DNA of 64,000 bases from JAUIJL01 sp965366625 (GTDB lineage: Bacteria; Acidobacteriota; Thermoanaerobaculia; Multivoradales; J023): contig CBDUGP010000001.1 in assembly GCA_965366625.1 (NCBI GenBank), forward strand, positions 248,001 to 312,000. The letters run 5' to 3'. Below the pieces are notes generated by a model. It saw only the letters and a program-made list of their open reading frames with translations, ran no database searches and was not told the origin of the DNA. Positions 17,747 to 27,194 of this stretch are shown one piece after another (the stretch's first letter is position 1; each line of letters starts with the position of its first letter). The translations under genes and the position numbers were made by a program.

Positions 17747-20700
17747 ATGCGAACCTGGTCAGCGATACTCTTAGCGCTCTCGATCCTCCTTTCGGCCCCC
17801 GCGTTTGCTCAGCGACATTCCGCTAGCATCCGCGGCACCATCACCGATCCCAGCGGTGGTTTGGTCGAAGGAGCAAAAGTCACAGCGATCAATGCGGACA
17901 CGGGTCTTACCCGAGCGACTCAGTCCAACAGCTCAGGCGTCTTCGTGTTCGGTGATCTGCCGGTAGGGCCTTATGTGGTCGAGGTGGAAAAAGCCGGATT
18001 TCGGTCGGTTGTGATGTCCAATGTGGTGCTCAACGTGGCCGACAACCGCAGAATCGATGCCCAGCTCGAAGTAGGTGAGGTTGCCGATGAGGTGACCGTT
18101 CAAGCCTCTTCCACCAACGTCGAAACGATCGGTGGTGAAGTCGCCGGTTTGATCACCGGCGAGCAGGTTCGTGAGCTGCCCCTCAACGGTCGCAATTTTG
18201 TTCAGCTGACCCAATTGATGCCCGGTGTGGCGAGCCCTGAAGGCTTCGATACCAAGAATAAGGGCCTGCTGGGCGGCGTGGATATGTCGGTCTCCGGTAG
18301 TGCAACCACCGGAAATCTTTGGACCCTCGACGGCGCCAACAACAACGATGTCGGCTCGAATCGCACGATTCTGATCTATCCGTCAGCGGACGCAATCGAA
18401 GAATTCAAGATCCACCGCAACAGTTACGGTGCCGAATTCGGTGGTGCCGGCGGTGCGGTGGTCAATGTGGTCACCCGCGGAGGTGGCAACCAATACCACG
18501 GTGGCGTTTACTACTTCACGCGCGACGACGCTTGGAGTGAAACAAACTTCTTCCTCGAAGAAGCAGGTTTGGACAAAGAAAATCTGGCCCGCGAGGATTA
18601 CGGTTATACCTTCGGCGGCCCGATCATTAAGGACAAGCTGCACTTCTTCGCTTCTCAGGAATGGAATATCGAAGACCGCGGCATCGTGCGCTCGGGTTTT
18701 GTGCCCACCGCCGCCGAGCGCGCCGGTGACTTTTCCGGCCCTGGCATCGCCGGTTGTACGAATCCGGTGCCGACCGATCCGCTGACCGGAAATCCGTTCC
18801 CCAACAACATGATTCCTTCGGATCGCCTCAGCCCCGGTGGCCAAGGAATGCTCAATCTCTACCCCTTGCCGAATGTGACTCCGGGTCCCGGAAACTGCCG
18901 TAACTATGTGGAAGCGGTGGATACCGGTATCGATTGGAAACAAGCCAATCTGCGGCTCGACTACAACGTCAACGATCGCACCCGCTTGATGATGCGCTAT
19001 ACCGAAGACGATTGGGACAACTCCGCGCCCAACGCGGGTGAGTCCAACGGACTTTGGGGTGATGATCCCTTCCCGGCGGTGGATTCGACCTGGAACCAAC
19101 CGAGCCACTCGATCGTCGCTCAGCTCAACCAAACCTTGGGCAACAGTGCCGTCAACACCTTGCAATATTCCGACTCGGGCAACGAGATCGAGATTTCTCG
19201 GGGTGGCACAAACCCCGGCCTGAACAACGAGATCAACGGCAACATCCCGAGCATTTTCGACGATAAGACCGGCGGCGGTGATCGCAGCCACCCGGTGTTC
19301 TGGGGCGGAGCCGGTTATGACGCGCTGTGGAATATCGCGCCCTGGAGCAACGAGCAGGACCTAAAAGTCCTCAAGGACGATTACCAACAAGTTTTCGGTG
19401 ACCATTGGTTCAAAGCGGGTGTGCTTTACAGCGACAACATTAAACGCGAAAACATCGGTGGCGCGTCGGCCTTTGAAAGCCCTCAATTTTGGGGCGCCGC
19501 CGGCCTCAACGGCTGGGGAGCGACCACCGGCAACGTGCTGGCCGACTTTCTGCTGGAAGACATGACCTTCGGCTTCAGCGAGAACGGTTTTCAGCCGGAT
19601 CCGACCGTCGAATGGCAAGATTTTGAATTCTACATCTCGGATTCTTGGAAAATCGCTTCCAACGTCACCCTCGACTACGGCGTTCGCTATTCCCGCTACT
19701 TCGAGCCGACGGTGGAGAACAACGCCATCGCCAGCTTTGACCCGGACTCCTTTGATCCGGCTCTCGGAAACGACGCTTGCAATGGTCTGTTGCTGCCTCC
19801 CGACCAGGTCGATGCCTGCGCGGCGGCAGGTTTCGCCGGCGGAGCTGTCGGGCCGAACGACTCGTTGATCGAAGAGGACGAAGATAACTTCGCTCCTCGC
19901 TTGGGTCTGGCTTGGGATGTCTTCGGTGACGGCCGATCCGCCCTCCGGGCAGGATTCGGCCAGTTCTATCAGCGCGATCGTGTCGGCATTCTGCTCGATT
20001 TCGCCGGAAGCCCGCCGTTCGTTCCCAACCAGTCGGGAATTCGATATCTAGGCAGCGCGGAAGAACCCTGTGGAGGTTGTTTCAACGTCAGCTTCGGTGT
20101 GCCGACCCGCGGTTTCGCGCTAGATTCAGAGACCCCGTACAACCTTCAGTGGAATCTCACTTGGGAGCAGCGCCTGGGCCAGAACACCACCCTGGAAATG
20201 GGTTATGTGGGTAGCCGTGGCGTGCACTTGACTCGCCGCTCCGACATCAATCAGGTGCCGGCGGGCGACCAGAACGGCAACGGAGTCTCCGACCGCTTGG
20301 AGTACGTGCAAAATAATGGTGATCCAGGTGCACTAGCGGCGTTGCGCCCCTTCTCGGCCTTTGGCGACGCCTCAATTCTCTATTGGGAGCACGACGGCGA
20401 ATCCGAGTACCACTCCTTGCAAAGTCAATTCATGACTCGCTTCGGCGAAGGTTCTTCGTTCCAGGCGTCCTACACCTGGTCGAGCTTCAAGGCCAACGAT
20501 CCGCTGACGGACTCGGGAGCTGGAACGTTTGCCGGCCAAATCCTCGATCGTGATGATCCGAATTCCAATTGGGGTTACGCCGGGCTGCATCGTGAGCACG
20601 TATTTAACGCCAGCTTGCTTTGGAATTTGCCGGGATTTGAAGGTTCGACCGCTTTGACCCGCGCCCTTTTGGGTGGCTGGCAGGTCGGTTCCGTGGTGGC

Positions 20701-21196
20701 TTACGCCTCTGGGCAAGCCTTGACGGTGACCACCGGATCTTTGCCGGTCGTCAATGGGGTTTCCGGCACCGGTTTCACCGACAACCAACGGCCGAATCGG
20801 GTCGCGGGTGTGTCGTGCCGCGGCGGTGGCTCAGCCACCCAATGGCTGAATCCGAACGCCTGGACCTTGACCGGTTTCCAACTTGGAACGACCGGCAGCG
20901 CCGAAGTCGGCGAGTGTGAAGGACCGGACTTCTTCCAGGTCGACCTATCCCTCTACAAGAACATCCGAGTGACCGATCGGATTCAAGGGCAGCTCCGCAT
21001 TGAGGTCTTCAACCTCTTCAACCGGGACAACTTCACCAACGTGGACACGGTCCTGGATCCGTCCGCGATTACCTTGGACGCCGACCTGTCCGAGGCGACT
21101 CAGATCACCGGCTTCACGCTGCCGAGCACCTTCGGTCAAGCCCAGAGCGTCCGTGATCCTCGTCAGGTTCAGTTGGGCTTCAAGCTCTCCTGGTGA
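17747..21196 (+). CDS. Oar-type TonB-dependent outer-membrane receptor
   Basis: 1149 residues, starting at ATG 17747 behind a GGAGGCGGGGC ribosome site. A signal peptide (ending APAFAQ) is followed by a carboxypeptidase-regulatory-like Ig domain (about 25-110: IRGTITDPSGGLVEGAKVTA). Next comes a TonB plug (VRELPLNGRNFVQLTQLMPGV at about 145-165) and a large beta-barrel that ends in the aromatic residue typical of outer-membrane proteins (FKLSW). Such Oar-like receptors are abundant in Acidobacteria and import large substrates using TonB energy. The following GH3 lipoprotein and sodium symporter and the LacI regulator point to a glucan oligosaccharide as substrate. No SusD-like partner is present. 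Confidence 0.95.
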   Translation: MRTWSAILLALSILLSAPAFAQRHSASIRGTITDPSGGLVEGAKVTAINADTGLTRATQSNSSGVFVFGDLPVGPYVVEVEKAGFRSVVMSNVVLNVADNRRIDAQLEVGEVADEVTVQASSTNVETIGGEVAGLITGEQVRELPLNGRNFVQLTQLMPGVASPEGFDTKNKGLLGGVDMSVSGSATTGNLWTLDGANNNDVGSNRTILIYPSADAIEEFKIHRNSYGAEFGGAGGAVVNVVTRGGGNQYHGGVYYFTRDDAWSETNFFLEEAGLDKENLAREDYGYTFGGPIIKDKLHFFASQEWNIEDRGIVRSGFVPTAAERAGDFSGPGIAGCTNPVPTDPLTGNPFPNNMIPSDRLSPGGQGMLNLYPLPNVTPGPGNCRNYVEAVDTGIDWKQANLRLDYNVNDRTRLMMRYTEDDWDNSAPNAGESNGLWGDDPFPAVDSTWNQPSHSIVAQLNQTLGNSAVNTLQYSDSGNEIEISRGGTNPGLNNEINGNIPSIFDDKTGGGDRSHPVFWGGAGYDALWNIAPWSNEQDLKVLKDDYQQVFGDHWFKAGVLYSDNIKRENIGGASAFESPQFWGAAGLNGWGATTGNVLADFLLEDMTFGFSENGFQPDPTVEWQDFEFYISDSWKIASNVTLDYGVRYSRYFEPTVENNAIASFDPDSFDPALGNDACNGLLLPPDQVDACAAAGFAGGAVGPNDSLIEEDEDNFAPRLGLAWDVFGDGRSALRAGFGQFYQRDRVGILLDFAGSPPFVPNQSGIRYLGSAEEPCGGCFNVSFGVPTRGFALDSETPYNLQWNLTWEQRLGQNTTLEMGYVGSRGVHLTRRSDINQVPAGDQNGNGVSDRLEYVQNNGDPGALAALRPFSAFGDASILYWEHDGESEYHSLQSQFMTRFGEGSSFQASYTWSSFKANDPLTDSGAGTFAGQILDRDDPNSNWGYAGLHREHVFNASLLWNLPGFEGSTALTRALLGGWQVGSVVAYASGQALTVTTGSLPVVNGVSGTGFTDNQRPNRVAGVSCRGGGSATQWLNPNAWTLTGFQLGTTGSAEVGECEGPDFFQVDLSLYKNIRVTDRIQGQLRIEVFNLFNRDNFTNVDTVLDPSAITLDADLSEATQITGFTLPSTFGQAQSVRDPRQVQLGFKLSW

Positions 21197-21482
21197 TCGG
21201 TCCTGCCGATTCGTTTAGGTGATAGGGAAGGGGTCGCTGCTCGGTGCTGCAATTCACGGCTTCGAGCGACGCCCCTCACTTAAATCGGCAAACTGCCCGC
21301 GTTCGTTCCAACGACCCGGGGCGAGCCGAAATCGTTTGGGTGCTACACAACATTGGATCCTGGGCGGGTTTGCGTCGGAGCTCGCCCGTCCAGGATCCCC
21401 TTTCTTTCCCTGGCATCCTCGCTTCGTCCGACCCGCTTTCTTAGACCCCAAAATTTTGACCCTCTGCCGACGGAGCTGTGCC

Positions 21483-24065
21483 ATGAAAACGTGGACCCAC
21501 AGGGCGCTCGTCCTATCCATCACGGGCCTCGCCGCCATGACCGTGACCTTGTTGCTCTCCGCTTGTGATGCAGCTCCGTCACCCGAAACCACTGGATCCC
21601 AATCGGAGGCCGAGTCGGTGGGCAAGGTCCATCCCGAGGTTTGGCCGGATCTCAAGAGCCCCGTGGGGCTCGACGACGACATCGAAAACCGTGTCTCCGG
21701 CTTTCTCGCGGCCATGAGCGATGAAGAGAAAGTCGGGCAGATCATCCAGGGAGAGATCCGACACACCACGCCCGAAGACGTGCGCCAATACCATTTGGGC
21801 TCGGTGCTCAACGGTGGCGGCTCTTTTCCCAACAACGAGAAGCAATCGAAACCCTCCGACTGGCTGGCTCTCGCCGACGCCTATTGGGAGGCGTCCACGG
21901 ATACCTCCGACGGTGGTCAAGGCATTCCATTGATTTGGGGTGTCGACGCCGTGCACGGCCACAACAACGTCATCGGTGCCACCCTCTTCCCCCACAACAT
22001 CGGACTCGGAGCGGCCCGTGACGCGGATCTCATGCGGCGAATAGGTGAGGCGACCGGAGCCGAGGTCTTGGCGACCGGGCTGGATTGGAATTTCGGCCCG
22101 ACCCTGGCGGTGGTTCGGGACGACCGTTGGGGCCGTACCTACGAAGGTTATTCCGAGCACCCGGAGATTGTCGCCGAACTCGGTGCAGCTTTGGTGGAGG
22201 GCCTCCAGGGCGCGGTCGGCAGCGACGAATTCCTATCCAAGACCAAGATCATCGCCACAGCCAAGCACTACCTGGGGGATGGTGGAACCCATACCGGCAA
22301 GGATCAAGGGGACAACCGATCCACGGAAGCGGAGCTGCGAGACATCCACGGCGCCGGCTATTTCACGACCTTGCAATCCGGGGTCCAAACCGTCATGGCC
22401 TCATTCAGCAGCTGGCACGGGCAAAAAATGCACGGTCATCACGAGCTGCTGACCGACGTGCTCAAGGGGCGGATGGGTTTTGACGGCTTTGTGGTCGGTG
22501 ACTGGAACGGTCACGGTCAGCTGCCGGATTGCACCAACGGTAATTGTGCTGCGGCGTTCCTGGCCGGTGTCGATATGTTCATGGTGCCGGAAGATTGGAA
22601 GGAGCTTTACGGCAACCTGTTGGCACAGGTGAAGTCTGGCGAAATTCCCGGTGAGCGTTTAGACGACGCCGTGCGTCGGATCCTGCGGGTCAAGCTGCGC
22701 GCCGGCCTGCTGGATCGCGGTAAGCCGAGCGATCGGCCGGTGTCCGCGGACCTGGGCGTGATCGGATCGGCGAAACATCGCGAGGTGGCCCGTGAGGCGG
22801 TTCGTAAGAGCTTGGTCCTCTTGAAGAATAATGATTCCGTGTTGCCCATCGATCCGAGCCTGCGCATTCTGGTGGCCGGAAGCGGGGCCGACAATATCGG
22901 CCAACAAAGCGGTGGCTGGACCATCAGCTGGCAAGGCACCGGCAATGAGAAATCCGACTTCCCGGGTGGATCCTCGATCTGGGACGGCATCCAGCAGGCC
23001 GCGCAGGCAGCCGGCGGCAAGGCCACCCTTTCCGCCGACGGTAGCTACGACCAGAAACCGGACGTGGCGATCGTGGTTTACGGCGAGGAACCCTACGCGG
23101 AATTTCAAGGCGATCGGGATTCCGTGGCTTATGAAGGCCCGGGTCTCGAGTTGCTCAAGAAATTAAAGGCGGACGGTATTCCCACGGTGTCCATCTTCCT
23201 TTCGGGCCGGCCGCTGTGGATGAACCCCCAGCTCAACGCTTCCGACGCCTTTGTCGCCGCTTGGCTCCCCGGTTCCGAAGGGGTGGGCATTGCTGATGTG
23301 ATCTTCAAATCCAAGGACGGATCCTTGGCTTATGACTTCCAGGGCAAGCTGTCGTTTTCTTGGCCCGCCGATCCCTCCCACGCCGTGCTCAACGTCGGCT
23401 CCGAGACGAAGAAACCCCTTTTCCCGTTCGGTTTCGGCGGCTCCTATGCCGAACCGACCACGCTGGCGGAGCTTTCGGAAGAGATTGAGGAGATCGAGGT
23501 AGGCGATAGCGCCAAAGTCTATTTCGAGGGGGGAGCGGTACCGCCTTGGAAGCTCTTCTTGGGCGACGAAACCGATTGGCGGGTACCAGCCCCCGGTGCC
23601 TTGGCGACCACACGAACCTCTCAGCGCTTGAAGTTGAGGGTGTCAGATCGCCGGGTGCAGGAAGACTCTCGCTCCGTGCGTTGGCATTTCCCGGGCACCG
23701 AAGCGGTGGTTTATTTGCACAGTGAGAAACCCGTGGATTTGGAGCGGGAGGCGAACGGGGGATTGGCCCTGTCGTTCGACGTTTTCATGGAAGAGGCCCC
23801 CAGCGATTCGGTCACCCTAGCGATGGGTTGCGGCGGTGAGCAATGCCGAGCAGAACTCGACCTCACCGATGCTCTATCGGAGCTGCCGCTGGAGACCTGG
23901 CAGACCCTCCGGTTCAGCCTACGCTGCTTTGCGGAAGCCGGAATGAATATGAACAACGTTGAGATTCCGTTTTCGGTCGGTACCGAAGGCACCTTGGCGA
24001 TGCGTTTCTCGGACGTCAAATTGGTCACGGCGGCGGAAGGCAATGCTCTTTGCCCGAAGGGCTGA
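21483..24065 (+). CDS. GH3 exo-beta-glucanase-like lipoprotein
   Basis: 860 residues from ATG 21483, chosen because it gives a lipoprotein signal peptide with a lipobox (LLLSAC); upstream in-frame codons are non-coding in character. The protein has the GH3 N-terminal barrel, with the nucleophile Asp340 in GFDGFVVGDWNGHG, then the GH3 C-terminal alpha/beta domain (LVLLKNNDSVLPI; EEPYAEFQGDR likely supplies the acid/base Glu). A third beta-rich domain of about 200 residues follows, as in marine ExoP-type exo-1,3/1,4-beta-glucanases. It should release glucose from beta-glucan oligosaccharides at the outer membrane or in the periplasm. It lies between the TonB receptor and the sodium symporter, which fits stepwise uptake. 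Confidence 0.93.
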   Translation: MKTWTHRALVLSITGLAAMTVTLLLSACDAAPSPETTGSQSEAESVGKVHPEVWPDLKSPVGLDDDIENRVSGFLAAMSDEEKVGQIIQGEIRHTTPEDVRQYHLGSVLNGGGSFPNNEKQSKPSDWLALADAYWEASTDTSDGGQGIPLIWGVDAVHGHNNVIGATLFPHNIGLGAARDADLMRRIGEATGAEVLATGLDWNFGPTLAVVRDDRWGRTYEGYSEHPEIVAELGAALVEGLQGAVGSDEFLSKTKIIATAKHYLGDGGTHTGKDQGDNRSTEAELRDIHGAGYFTTLQSGVQTVMASFSSWHGQKMHGHHELLTDVLKGRMGFDGFVVGDWNGHGQLPDCTNGNCAAAFLAGVDMFMVPEDWKELYGNLLAQVKSGEIPGERLDDAVRRILRVKLRAGLLDRGKPSDRPVSADLGVIGSAKHREVAREAVRKSLVLLKNNDSVLPIDPSLRILVAGSGADNIGQQSGGWTISWQGTGNEKSDFPGGSSIWDGIQQAAQAAGGKATLSADGSYDQKPDVAIVVYGEEPYAEFQGDRDSVAYEGPGLELLKKLKADGIPTVSIFLSGRPLWMNPQLNASDAFVAAWLPGSEGVGIADVIFKSKDGSLAYDFQGKLSFSWPADPSHAVLNVGSETKKPLFPFGFGGSYAEPTTLAELSEEIEEIEVGDSAKVYFEGGAVPPWKLFLGDETDWRVPAPGALATTRTSQRLKLRVSDRRVQEDSRSVRWHFPGTEAVVYLHSEKPVDLEREANGGLALSFDVFMEEAPSDSVTLAMGCGGEQCRAELDLTDALSELPLETWQTLRFSLRCFAEAGMNMNNVEIPFSVGTEGTLAMRFSDVKLVTAAEGNALCPKG

Positions 24066-24181
24066 GCCTGCCGGGACTGCTCTGCTGACTCGCTAAAACC
24101 AATAGGTCTGAAGGTTCTTGGGCGTCTGTAGACGGACCCTGATCCACCAAAATCGAATGAAAGCTTCGCGGGAGAATCCGA

Positions 24182-25831
24182 GTGGAACATTTAGCTACCC
24201 TTGATTGGGTCCTGATCGGACTCTACTTCCTCGCCATCATGGGTGTGGCCTGGTGGTCGGCGGCGCGCAAAACATCGACCCACGCGTCAACCGCGGGTTA
24301 TTTCTTGGCCGGGCGCGATGTCGGCTGGTTTGTGGTCGGGGCCGCGCTCTTTGCCTCCAATATCGGTTCCGAGCACTTGGTGGGTCTGGCAGGAACCGGC
24401 TTCGGCAGCGGCGTGGCGGTAGGGCAATTCGAGGTCCTGGCTTCGTTGATCCTGTTGATCCTCGGCTGGCTCTTCGTGCCGTTTTACATCCGCAGCAACG
24501 TCTTTACCATGCCGGAATTCTTGGAGAGGCGATACTCCTCCGGCGCCCGCTGGTATTTGGCGGTGATTTCGATCGTCGGTTATGTGCTGACCAAGATTTC
24601 CGTCACCCTTTACGCCGGTGGCATCGTCTATGAGGTGCTGGTCGGAGGCTCGTTCTGGACCGGCGCGTTGATCATCGTGCTGGCGACGGGTGCTTATACC
24701 GTGCTCGGCGGTTTGCGCGCCGTGCTCTACACGGAGCTGATGCAGATGTTCATGTTGGTGGGCGGTGCCGTTTTGGTGACCTTCATCGGCCTGAGCAAGC
24801 TCGGCGGTTGGGGCGCGCTCCAAAATTCCGTGGAAGCCAGCTTCTTCGACATGTGGCATCCGATGACCGACCCGGCTTTCCCCTGGACGGGTATTCTCTT
24901 TGGCGCACCGATTTTGGGAGTTTGGTATTGGTGCACGGACCAATTCATCGTCCAAAGGGTGCTCTCGGCCCACGGCATCGACCAAGCCCGGCGTGGAACC
25001 ATTTTCGGCGGTTATTTGAAGTTGCTGCCTCTCTTTATCTTCGTCGTGCCCGGCATCGTCGCCCGCGCCCTTTCCGATTCCGGCGCTTTGGTGGTGGAAA
25101 AGGCGGATCACGCCCTGCCCGCCATGATCCAAAGTCTCCTGCCGGTCGGCATTCGCGGTTTGGTAGTCGCCGGTTTTCTGGCGGCCCTGATGAGTTCCTT
25201 GGCGGCGGTCTTCAACTCCTGCTCGACCCTCATCACGTGGGACGTCTATCGCAAGCTGCGACCGGACGCCTCGGAAAAGCAATTGGTGCTGGTGGGCAAA
25301 ATGTCGACGGCGGTCCTGGTGGTCTTCGGCCTCGCTTGGATCCCCTTCATGCAATACATTTCGAGCCAGGTCTACGTATACATGCAGAGCGTGCAGGCCT
25401 ATATCTCCCCTCCCATCGCAGCGGTTTTCCTCTTCGGCATCTTCTGGCGGCGGGTCAACTCGGCCGGCGCCATGGCCTCCCTGCTGACCGGATTCGTGCT
25501 CGGCATGAGTCGTTTAGTGCTCGAACTGAACAAGGCCTCGTTTGAAAACGAAGCGCTGCAATGGTTCGCCGGCATCAACTTCTTGCACTTCGCCATCCTG
25601 CTCTTCGCCATCTGCACCGCAGTGCTGGTGGTCGTCAGCTTGCTGACCCCGGCCCAAAGCGACGAAGAACTGGCAGGCCTGACCTTCGCCACCGCCGACG
25701 CCAAAAGCGGCCCCAGCGCGGCGGAATCCGGGCTTCCCGAGCCCGATCCGGCGTGGCGTCGCAAGGATCTATGGTTGTCCATCGGTCTGATCGGCTGTGT
25801 CATCCTGGTATGGCTGAGCTTCATGGGTTAG
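24182..25831 (+). CDS. Sodium/solute symporter (SSS, SLC5-type), probably sugar
   Basis: 549 residues starting with GTG 24182 behind a GGGAGA site. About fourteen membrane segments are visible. The SSS pattern is clear near the N-terminus (TAGYFLAGRDVGWFVVGAALFASNIGSEHLVGLAGTG, read as separate parts), where Asn/Ser residues coordinate sodium in SGLT proteins. The middle GVWYWCTDQFIVQRVLSA is the segment shared by sodium/glucose cotransporters. It probably carries glucose or a related sugar into the cytoplasm with Na+, drawing on the gradient made by the Nqr pump encoded 20 kb away. Third gene of the rightward arm. Confidence 0.93.
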   Translation: MEHLATLDWVLIGLYFLAIMGVAWWSAARKTSTHASTAGYFLAGRDVGWFVVGAALFASNIGSEHLVGLAGTGFGSGVAVGQFEVLASLILLILGWLFVPFYIRSNVFTMPEFLERRYSSGARWYLAVISIVGYVLTKISVTLYAGGIVYEVLVGGSFWTGALIIVLATGAYTVLGGLRAVLYTELMQMFMLVGGAVLVTFIGLSKLGGWGALQNSVEASFFDMWHPMTDPAFPWTGILFGAPILGVWYWCTDQFIVQRVLSAHGIDQARRGTIFGGYLKLLPLFIFVVPGIVARALSDSGALVVEKADHALPAMIQSLLPVGIRGLVVAGFLAALMSSLAAVFNSCSTLITWDVYRKLRPDASEKQLVLVGKMSTAVLVVFGLAWIPFMQYISSQVYVYMQSVQAYISPPIAAVFLFGIFWRRVNSAGAMASLLTGFVLGMSRLVLELNKASFENEALQWFAGINFLHFAILLFAICTAVLVVVSLLTPAQSDEELAGLTFATADAKSGPSAAESGLPEPDPAWRRKDLWLSIGLIGCVILVWLSFMG

Positions 25832-25913
25832 GGCGTTTTCAGACATCTGGAATGGCGGCCCACGCGAAGGAATTGGCATGGGCTTCACGTCGGAGCCCAG
25901 AAGGGAGATTCCG

Positions 25914-27182
25914 ATGGTAGGTAACCGCTATTCTTCTAAATTCCCGATTCTGGTGTTGGGCCTGGCTTTGACCCTCACCTCGTCGAGCCAATCCGCCCAG
26001 GCCGAGGATTGGCCCCAATGGGCTGGTCCAACCCGAGATTTCAAGGTTTCTTTGGCGGACGATCTGTCGGAGACGTGGCCCGAGTCCGGCTTGAAGCAGC
26101 TCTGGCGGCAGCCCCTAGGTTTGGGCTATTCGTCGATTGCCGTGGTGGGGGAGCGCCTCTACACCATGGATCGCGAGGCCGATACGGAACGAATTGTTTG
26201 CCTTTCCACGGTGGACGGCAAGACGCTTTGGGCCTTCAGCTACGAGGCTCCCCATCTCGACGGCATGCGTACGGGTTATGGGACCGGGCCCCACGGCACG
26301 CCTTTGGTGATCGATGGCCGGTTGTTCGTGGTCGGCACCACGGGCCTTCTCCATGCTTTGAACGCAGAGGACGGGTCGCTGCTGTGGCAGAAGGATCTTT
26401 GGGGCGAACTCGGCGGCACGTTCTTGGTGCGCGGCTATGCGTCGAGCCCGATCGCCCTGGGTGATTCGGTGATTGTGACGGTCGGTGGAGAAGGCCAGGG
26501 TTTCATGGCCTTCGATCGTGGCAGCGGTAAGGAGCTGTGGCGGGGCACGACCTTTGACAACTCCCAAAGCTCGCCGGTCTTGGTGGATCTGGGCACGGCA
26601 GATCAGACGGACCTGATCCTGGTGGCTTTCGTCAACAACGAGATCGTGGCTGCGGATCCGAACTCCGGCAAGGAGCTGTGGCGGGTGGAGCATAAATCAG
26701 GCGCTGCGTACAACATCACCACCCCGGTTTTCGATCCCAAGAACCACCATCTCTTTATTTCCTCCGCTTACGGTGGCGGCACCCGAGCATTGAAGATTTC
26801 GCGCGCCGGCGCCGAGGAGCTTTGGCATACCGGGCGAATGAAGATTCAATTCACCAACATCGTTTGGCTCGACGGATTCCTCTACGGCACCACCGGCAAC
26901 GTGGGCACGGTGATTTTGGCGGGCGTCGACGCTGGGGACGGCAAGATGTTGTGGAAAGATCGCCAGATTCGGCGTTCCCAATTACTGGATCTCGGCCAGG
27001 GGCGGTTGTTGGCCCTGTCGGAAGACGGCGAGCTGATCCTCGCTCGGCCCAACGCGCAAGGGGTTGAGATCCTGAGCCAGACTTCGCTCGGTGAATCCAA
27101 GACTTGGACGATTCCCACGGTGATCCACGATCGGATGTATCTTCGAAACGAAGGTATGATCTCCGCCTATTCCTTGCGATAA
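25914..27182 (+). CDS. Exported PQQ-like beta-propeller repeat protein
   Basis: 422 residues from ATG 25914, which has a well-spaced AGGGAG site; an ATG at 25878 is possible but would add a charged stretch before the signal peptide (FPILVLGLALTLTSSSQSAQA). The mature part begins EDWPQWAGPTRDF, the usual opening of secreted PQQ-binding-like (outer-membrane BamB-like) propellers. Repeated blades follow with motifs of the type SGKELWR, DGKTLW and EDGSLLWQKD. The residues that bind PQQ in true quinoprotein dehydrogenases cannot be recognised, so it may be structural. It sits 82 bp after the sodium symporter and 12 bp before the SUMF1 gene. Confidence 0.88.
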   Translation: MVGNRYSSKFPILVLGLALTLTSSSQSAQAEDWPQWAGPTRDFKVSLADDLSETWPESGLKQLWRQPLGLGYSSIAVVGERLYTMDREADTERIVCLSTVDGKTLWAFSYEAPHLDGMRTGYGTGPHGTPLVIDGRLFVVGTTGLLHALNAEDGSLLWQKDLWGELGGTFLVRGYASSPIALGDSVIVTVGGEGQGFMAFDRGSGKELWRGTTFDNSQSSPVLVDLGTADQTDLILVAFVNNEIVAADPNSGKELWRVEHKSGAAYNITTPVFDPKNHHLFISSAYGGGTRALKISRAGAEELWHTGRMKIQFTNIVWLDGFLYGTTGNVGTVILAGVDAGDGKMLWKDRQIRRSQLLDLGQGRLLALSEDGELILARPNAQGVEILSQTSLGESKTWTIPTVIHDRMYLRNEGMISAYSLR

Positions 27183-27194
27183 AGTTGTTAAGTA

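Noticed and set aside
24287..25354. 355-residue minus-strand frame antisense to the sodium symporter
   Set aside because: His/Gln/Glu-rich shadow of a well-defined membrane protein.
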